Source of the DNA: Rhizobiaceae bacterium
Lineage (GTDB): Bacteria > Pseudomonadota > Alphaproteobacteria > Rhizobiales > Rhizobiaceae
Assembly (NCBI GenBank): GCA_019635795.1
Contig: JAHBYV010000007.1
Span: 1 to 64,000, forward strand
Reading direction: 5' to 3'
DNA: 64,000 nt
Part shown: positions 59,348 to 64,000 of the stretch, one piece after another
How the letters are laid out: every line of letters begins with the position of its first letter
How positions within the stretch are numbered: position 1 is the stretch's first letter
Notes under the pieces: generated by a model
Told to the model about the DNA's origin: nothing
The model's database searches: none
What the model saw: the letters and a program-made list of their open reading frames with translations, nothing else
Program-made: the position numbers and the translations under genes

Positions 59348-60030
59348 TGACCAAGCCAACTATTATCGAGCTCAAGGGTGTTGAGCGCTATTATCAGCAG
59401 GGCGAGCGCAAGCTGGTCATTTTGAATGGTGCCGATTTTTCGCTCCGGCGCGGAGAGATGGTGGCGCTCGTTGCCCCCTCGGGCACCGGAAAATCGACAT
59501 TGCTCCATACGGCAGGATTGCTTGAGCGGCCCGATGGGGGTGACGTTCTCATTGGTGGCAAATCCTGCGGCAAGCTGAGCGATGACGCCCGCACCGCGAT
59601 TCGCCGGAACGAAATCGGCTTTGTTTACCAGTTTCACCACCTGCTACCCGAATTCTCCGCGCTGGAGAACATTGTGGTGCCGCAGATGGTGAAGGGGCTG
59701 GGGCGCGCCGAAGCCACTGCACGCGCCAGCCAATTGCTGGACTATATGCAGATCGGCAACCGTGGTCAGCATCGCCCGGCGGAACTGTCCGGCGGTGAGC
59801 AGCAACGCGTCGCGATTGCGCGCGCGGTTGCAAATGCGCCGCAGCTTTTGCTGGCCGACGAGCCTACGGGTAATCTTGATCCGAAAACCGCGCACTATGT
59901 CTTTGATGCCCTTGAGGCACTTGTGCGCCAGTCTGGTCTGGCTGCGCTGATAGCAACGCATAACTTTGAATTGGCTAACCGGATGGACCGTCGCGTTACA
60001 CTTGCAGATGGCAAGGTTGTGCCTCTGTAA
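59347..60030 (+). CDS. lolD: Lipoprotein-releasing ABC ATPase
   Basis: This 227-residue ATPase powers the preceding permease. Walker A is APSGTGKST near residue 41, signature LSGGEQQR near 146, Walker [13 protein letters not shown] and the H-loop [12 protein letters not shown] overlaps the lolC stop by one base (TAATG). No lolA/lolB nearby. In related genomes dnaE follows; here a glycosyltransferase does. Confidence 0.95.
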   Translation: MTKPTIIELKGVERYYQQGERKLVILNGADFSLRRGEMVALVAPSGTGKSTLLHTAGLLERPDGGDVLIGGKSCGKLSDDARTAIRRNEIGFVYQFHHLLPEFSALENIVVPQMVKGLGRAEATARASQLLDYMQIGNRGQHRPAELSGGEQQRVAIARAVANAPQLLLADEPTGNLDPKTAHYVFDALEALVRQSGLAALIATHNFELANRMDRRVTLADGKVVPL

Positions 60031-60130
60031 GATAATTCTCTTCTGCGGATTGTATTTCATTAGTTTTTGTTAATATTCCTGCCGTGGCAATGTGATTGCT
60101 GCGGTCTGCGATTCATTTCAAGTGAGCGTT

Positions 60131-61255
60131 ATGAAGTTCGTTTTTCTTCATCTGAACGGTTCTGACTATGACCCGAAGACGCCGCTAAAAATCCCGTTGG
60201 GTGGAACGGAGTCTGCGGTTGCCTACCTTTCGGCTGCGCTCGTTCGCCAAGGGGCTGATGTTTGGGTGTTGAATAGCGCGCAAGGTGAACGGGTCGTGGA
60301 CGGCGTTCGTGTGTCCTCACACGCTGCAGTTCCCGCAAGCCTTATGCGATCATGCGACATATTCGTGGTTGTATCGGCAGCGATGGGTGCAGAGGTGCGG
60401 CCACATCTGCCGCGCGATACGCAGCTGCTCCTTTGGAACCATCTCGACATAGACCAAGATAGTCTCGCGCCGCTACGCAAGCCGACAGAACGGGCCGCTT
60501 GGTCCGGTTATGTCATGGTCAGCGAGTGGCAAGCAAGGCGTGTCGGGCAGCACTTTTCGCTGCCGGATGGAGACATTCACGTTATAGGAAACGCGGTATC
60601 GCCAGCGTTTCTGGAGAAAGAGCAATCGCCAGCCTGGTTCGAGAAGGGCGAAGCGCCGTGCCTTGTCTATAGCAGCACACCGTATAGGGGGCTTGATCTG
60701 CTGCTTCTTTGCTTCCCGACCATACTGAGGCAAGTACCGGACGTCAGGCTGCGTATCCATTCTTCGATGAATATATACGGGACCCCGGCCGAATACGATT
60801 CGTACCATTATCTATATAATCTGGCCCGCTCGCTCACCGGTGTCGATTATATCGGCCCTGTTTCGCAGGCAGATCTTGCGCGATCGTTGCAGGATGTGGC
60901 GGCACTCGCATATCCCTCGACCTTTATGGAAACCGCCTGTATTGCAGCCATGGAGGCTCTGGTTAGCGGCGCTGATGTTTATACGACTGATATGGGTGCG
61001 CTGCCGGAAACGCTGAATGGGCACGGGTACATGGTTTCGCGGGCGGCTCATCGAAGCCGCTATGCGACGGAACAGGCCTTGGCGAACGGCTATATCCGAA
61101 TGGTCGTGGACCAGCTCAACCAAGCGCGAGCAAATCCCCAAGAGGCCAGCAGAAAGCGACAGGAGCGCATTGCCTATGCGCGTGCAACCTTCAACTGGGA
61201 TGCGCGCGCTCGCCAATGGCTTGATCTGGCCAGAAAGCTGACTGGCAGGAGCTAA
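60131..61255 (+). CDS. GT4-family glycosyltransferase
   Basis: This 374-residue cytosolic GT-B enzyme has an N-terminal acceptor domain with the early loop LGGTESAVAYL and a C-terminal nucleotide-sugar domain with CLVYSSTPYRGLDLLL, VDYIGPVSQADLA and YPSTFMETACIAAMEAL (the E-x7-E region). It likely adds a sugar to a surface glycan; donor and acceptor are unknown. ATG 60131 gives the usual KFVFLHL strand. It sits alone between lolD and an AT-rich decayed region, and may be the first gene of the accessory segment or the last of the core. Confidence 0.83.
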   Translation: MKFVFLHLNGSDYDPKTPLKIPLGGTESAVAYLSAALVRQGADVWVLNSAQGERVVDGVRVSSHAAVPASLMRSCDIFVVVSAAMGAEVRPHLPRDTQLLLWNHLDIDQDSLAPLRKPTERAAWSGYVMVSEWQARRVGQHFSLPDGDIHVIGNAVSPAFLEKEQSPAWFEKGEAPCLVYSSTPYRGLDLLLLCFPTILRQVPDVRLRIHSSMNIYGTPAEYDSYHYLYNLARSLTGVDYIGPVSQADLARSLQDVAALAYPSTFMETACIAAMEALVSGADVYTTDMGALPETLNGHGYMVSRAAHRSRYATEQALANGYIRMVVDQLNQARANPQEASRKRQERIAYARATFNWDARARQWLDLARKLTGRS

Positions 61256-61646
61256 AGTTAGCAGCGTATTTTAGTAAGCTATCCGTTTTGATTGCATTGC
61301 CTGCAATTAATACTGAATGGCATCAAATGCTCCGCTTTGGGTAACAAGCATACAATTGCTGAGGGAAGCGCGACATACATTGTATGCGGGCGCGCAGGCC
61401 TCAATAAAAGCTGTTGCGCAATAGCATGGAACTTTGCGACCGCAGCAGCTGGCACAGTTTCTTCATTCCTGATTGCTGAACTCGGCGAGAAACCGGGCCT
61501 GGATGGGTTTGGGGTCGGGCCGTAGCATCCGGGAATGAGACCTTGGTTGCATATCCCCGCGTATTGCATTGGATGGACGCATACTGAGCTATACGTACTT
61601 GCTTTATTGCAACTCGCTAATATGCGAGGCATCGGAGGTTTGACTC
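61256..61646. other. Gene-free stretch at the edge of the accessory region
   Basis: About 390 bases with short frames on both strands but none with a ribosome site and protein-like composition. A plus-strand frame here ends in a hydrophobic segment (WNFATAAAGTVSSFLI) that might be a relic of a membrane protein, but nothing firm. No RNA gene or attachment site recognised. Confidence 0.5.
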
Positions 61647-62450
61647 ATGGTTGATGTCCCAAATACACACCACTACGACATGCGCTCGGACGCAAAAGGC
61701 TCTGTGCCGGGGAGGCTGGCAGCGCACGTGTATATCAAGCTTCGCGGCGCAATTCGACATGTCGGTCAAGTAGCGAACGCGTGCACTCCTATCCGTCACC
61801 GGTCGTCTCGCACATTCTTGTGTTGTTTTCGCTCTGCGGCCGCTGCGCTTTTGCTTGGCTCATGGTCTTCTGCATGTGCGTCCGAATCCAAGCCTCTCCC
61901 TACCGAATGCGAAAAGAATTTATCGCAAATCGCGAATGAAGCGTTCCCTGTTTATGATAGAAATATTTGCAGTATCGATTTTGGAGGGATCCGAACCGAA
62001 TTCAATATTGATAAATACATTGGATAGACATTTTCTTCTGAGCTCTCGCTTAGCAGATTTTTTTGAAATGTACGGAAGTAATAGATACATCATTAGTCCA
62101 ACAAAAATAGATCGATTTATAAAATCGAATATAACGACGAATTAAATAAATCCTATATTGCTAGTAATCTTAGATCATACTTATCTGTCCCTTTGGGAGA
62201 TCCGATTTGGATAAGATGTAACGAATACAATAGGTCCAACGTTTGCGTCATTTACGAAGATATTATTCCTCGTGATGAAATCCAATTTTTGGACGGAAGT
62301 AAGTGCTCCTCATTCTTCGGTGTGTCGTTTCCAGAAACGGCAGACGAAAACGTAATATTTGAGATTTCAATATTAACGAAAAAGATGAGTGAGGCCGCAA
62401 GAACTCGTTACTCCGATACTGTCAAATCAGTATGTAAAAAGAGAAAATGA
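61647..62450 (+). pseudogene. Frameshifted exported-protein gene of low GC content
   Basis: At least three consecutive frames form one degraded gene. The first (from ATG 61647 with GGAGG, or more sensibly TTG 61818) encodes a signal-like segment FRSAAAALLLGSWSSAC and then PTECEKNLSQIANEAFPVYD, ending at TAG near 62028. The next part, FFEMYGSNRYIISPTKIDRF, is reached by a shift in a T-run near 62061. The last and longest part, reading YNDELNKSYIASNLRSYLS through VCVIYEDIIPRDE to VKSVCKKRK, stops at 62450. Sequence from about 61890 is far richer in A/T than the chromosome around it. Function unknown. Confidence 0.6.
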
Positions 62451-62650
62451 CGACATCTAATATTGGAATACGCATTACGAAGTCTGAGTTCTCAAGCTTG
62501 CCAAGCGCAGTAAACAGCAGAAATTACACTACTTATCATTACCTGAAATCGGAGTATGGCTCGTCGTTAGAAACACTCTATGCGTCGAACGCCGGCGGTC
62601 GCGAGGGTTTGCAACGTTGTCGTTCCTGTTATGCCGAGATACGCGGGTAG
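62447..62650 (+). CDS. Short low-GC reading frame, possibly truncated
   Basis: This 67-codon frame starts at an ATG overlapping the previous stop (ATGA), a hallmark of coupled genes. The first 50 residues (IGIRITKSEFSSLPSAV, YTTYHYLKSEYGSS) share the A/T-rich composition of the preceding pseudogene; after about 62585 the DNA becomes GC-rich and the reading looks random. It may be the front part of a gene cut by the mobile-element remnant downstream. Confidence 0.3.
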   Translation: MTTSNIGIRITKSEFSSLPSAVNSRNYTTYHYLKSEYGSSLETLYASNAGGREGLQRCRSCYAEIRG

Positions 62651-62810
62651 AGGATCCGTGTTGGCGGTTGCGACGCTAGTTCGATAAAGGCCGCCGGTGT
62701 TCGATAGATGGGGGCGCGGCGTGGCCCAGCTATACAAAAATCCTGCAGCCATCTGAACGTTGAAACACTCTGTCATGCGAGCCGCTCGCAGGATTTACGC
62801 GGTCAACAGG

Positions 62811-62875
62811 CTTGAGCTTCAAGTTCTCTTCATGCAGGTCCTTCAGACCCTTGGCTCGGACACGTCGAGGCCTCT
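62811..62875 (-). mobile_element. IS3-family transposase OrfA fragment with one-base deletion
   Basis: On the minus strand, one frame gives GLDVSE and, after a single missing base, a second frame gives KGLKDLHEENLKLK. Joined with an Ala they match the helical segment that ends the DNA-binding part of IS3-family OrfA, where G-L-x-V-S-E-A-x-x-L-K-x-L-x-x-E-N-x-x-L-K is standard. Sequence before and after does not continue the family, so only about 65 bases survive. No terminal inverted repeats identified. Confidence 0.6.
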
Positions 62876-62880
62876 TTAAT

Positions 62881-63357
62881 TATCCAGTGTCCGCCATGAT
62901 AATCTACTCTAGCACAAATTACTTCCGCTTCATCTGTCAGTTCTTCACTACGGCAAGGCTCTAATTTCGCTTGGTGGAAACTCTTTGGTAGATCACCCGC
63001 GCCCTAAATTCTCTCAGGACGTAGGAAGCCATTCCGCATTTTGCGTTCCGGGACGGGCGCAAACTGATAAATCAACGCGGTGAGGGGGGATATTTCATTT
63101 CATAGAAAGCGACGACGTTCTTTTAGTAATGATTTCAATTCATTATAAGAAAATGGCCTGATTTTCGGATGAAAATTGCACTAGAAAATGGGCAAATAAT
63201 CTATCATCGCCCTCTCATGTATCCGTCATTTTGAGCGCATTGATCGTTCATCGCCACGCACGATCTATCATTCTTTTCGGCGGCGGCTTGTATGCCAAGC
63301 ACTTCTTGCTCTGATGGCCGAGATTTATTATGCAGCGGTGTCGGATACGCAAAGATC
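62881..63357. other. Gene-free, partly AT-rich stretch
   Basis: About 480 bases without a convincing reading frame, RNA gene or hairpin terminator. The part from 63110 to 63250 is notably A/T-rich. It probably represents decayed accessory DNA. Confidence 0.5.
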
Positions 63358-63410
63358 GGTGATGGTCAAGATAGCTACCCCGATTAGAGGCCCGATCACC
63401 CCCGGCCTTT
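63358..63410 (+). repeat. 53-bp dispersed repeat, copy A (decayed terminator)
   Basis: Starts GGTGATGGTCAAG and ends CCCCCGGCCTTT. It aligns along its full length with copy B 237 bases downstream, with scattered substitutions and single-base indels. The terminator stem is disrupted here (GAGGCCCG against CCCGGCCTTT). Confidence 0.7.
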
Positions 63411-63594
63411 TACGCTTATACGGATTATCTTCGTAGGGGAGACAGATTCTCTTGATGCTTTTGATGAGGTCAGTTATATAAGCGTCGTCTGTTGAACCAT
63501 GACTGTGCGATGGTCCTGCGAGTTCACAGATCGAAAGGTTGAATCGCACTTGGCCTTTCGGCTCTAATTTTAGGATGGTCAGTTGAGCCAGACT

Positions 63595-63647
63595 GGTGAT
63601 GGGTCAAGGTAGCTCCCTGATTAAAAGGCCGGATCACCCCGGCCTTT
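63595..63647 (+). repeat. 53-bp dispersed repeat, copy B
   Basis: Starts GGTGATGGGTCAAGG and ends CCCCGGCCTTT; the intact partner of copy A. Its right half forms the terminator at 63624-63654. Confidence 0.7.
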
Positions 63648-63654
63648 ATTTTTT
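63624..63654. terminator. Intrinsic terminator within repeat copy B
   Basis: AAAGGCCGG (63624-63632) pairs perfectly with CCGGCCTTT (63639-63647), loop ATCACC, followed by ATTTTTT on the plus strand. The A-rich left side (TTAAAA) also gives a short U-run on the minus strand, so it could end the phage-like gene on the right, about 90 bases after its stop. Confidence 0.8.
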
Positions 63655-63742
63655 GCGTGGTACCGTTAAATCTAACGCTTTCAAGCAATTTCGGCGCTAC
63701 CTTCTGGACACGGAAGCCGTATCCATATTGAGAACGTGAGCA

Positions 63743-64000
63743 TCAACGCCCCGTAGCCAGTTCAACCGCATCGGCAAACGAAATGCCTTTTTCACGTTCG
63801 ATTTGACGGGCGCGGGCATAGAGTTCGCTTTGGCGTGGGTCCACGGTAAAGCCATCCGGCACCGTAAGCGGGTGCGATCCTTCACCAAGTGGTCCGTTAC
63901 CAAGATCGTGGCGACCGAATGAGATTACTTTCGGTTGCCGGGACAGAAACGACATAAACCATTCGCGCCGTGTGGTATTTTCACCATCGGCAAAGCTGAT
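63743..64000 (-). CDS. Phage protease-like protein, C-terminal part, runs off right edge
   Basis: The frame is open from the right edge to a TGA at 63743 (85 residues visible), so the start lies outside; the ATG at 63955 is probably internal. It begins ISFADGENTTRREWF, continues LSRQPKVISFGRHD and ends FTVDPRQSELYARARQIER plus KGISFADAVELA. The ending, VDP-x-x-x-x-L-x-x-x-A followed by a short helix with an x-A-V motif, resembles the C-terminus of Mu-like phage I proteins (capsid protease/scaffold). If right, a prophage begins at the window edge. The family call rests on pattern memory. Confidence 0.5.
   Translation of the reverse strand: MSFADGENTTRREWFMSFLSRQPKVISFGRHDLGNGPLGEGSHPLTVPDGFTVDPRQSELYARARQIEREKGISFADAVELATGR

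Noticed and set aside
60131-61255. Glycosyltransferase as part of a capsule or LPS cluster
   Set aside because: It stands alone with no other sugar-related genes on either side in the window.
61279-61632. 117-residue minus-strand frame after the glycosyltransferase gene
   Set aside because: No ribosome site, Cys/Pro-rich random-looking composition, no motif.
63328-63549. 73-residue minus-strand frame
   Set aside because: Its C-terminal third is simply the repeat copy A read in one frame, and the rest matches nothing recognisable.

Overview
The window reads as chromosomal DNA of an alphaproteobacterium of the order Rhizobiales, most likely Brucellaceae (Brucella/Ochrobactrum-like). The grounds are protein content and gene order: a BA14K-family antigen, a DUF1467 protein, a short-form prolyl-tRNA synthetase next to lolC-lolD, a complete nuo operon continuing into birA, rnj and mce, HWE-type histidine kinase and Kup proteins of rhizobial type, and an alphaproteobacterial ilvB attenuator. 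This is inferred from recognised families, not from a database search.

Region 1 (1-14.3 kb) is mostly housekeeping. A HerA-like ATPase runs off the left edge. The branched-chain amino acid genes ilvB-ilvN follow, preceded by a readable leader peptide (Leu-Ile-Ile-Val-Val) and an intrinsic terminator, which together make a classical attenuator. Then come a LysE/RhtB exporter, a large MscS channel, a RecD-like helicase, pdxJ, kup, an NAD-dependent reductase, a TetR regulator with a near-perfect 24-bp palindrome over its own start region, and ilvC with its terminator.

Region 2 (14.4-29.3 kb) is a patchwork of small and envelope functions: a PilZ protein behind a 20-bp tandem duplication, a BA14K protein, an EEP-family phosphohydrolase overlapping a Nudix-like gene, and tRNA-Lys(CTT). 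A compact group of exported proteins follows (17.8-22.8 kb), with two paralogous secreted amidohydrolases (one Tat, one Sec) flanking an outer-membrane barrel and a small Cys-rich protein. After it come a glutaminase gene interrupted by one extra A in a poly-A run, a 14-TM-type MFS exporter, small unknown proteins, an orphan HWE histidine kinase and an inositol-monophosphatase-like enzyme.

Region 3 (29.3-37.7 kb, minus strand) holds a ferric-type ABC importer (binding protein, fused permease, ATPase), three cobalamin genes (SUMT, cobS, cobT) and a YcaQ-like DNA glycosylase. Region 4 (38.0-60.0 kb, plus strand) is the 14-subunit complex I operon nuoA-N, with a helix-hairpin-helix gene inserted between nuoF and nuoG. 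It is followed by birA, rnj, mce, a DUF1467 gene, proS, lolC and lolD. Between DUF1467 and proS, the minus strand carries a promoter-like pair, a hairpin and a strong intrinsic terminator, suggesting an unannotated small RNA.

Region 5 (60.1-64.0 kb) is accessory. A GT4 glycosyltransferase is followed by an AT-rich stretch with a frameshifted secreted-protein pseudogene, a one-base-broken IS3 OrfA fragment, two diverged copies of a terminator-containing 53-bp repeat, and the end of a gene resembling a phage protease that runs off the right edge. The most likely reading is the decayed flank of a prophage or other integrated element. I see no CRISPR array, rRNA gene or complete insertion sequence.
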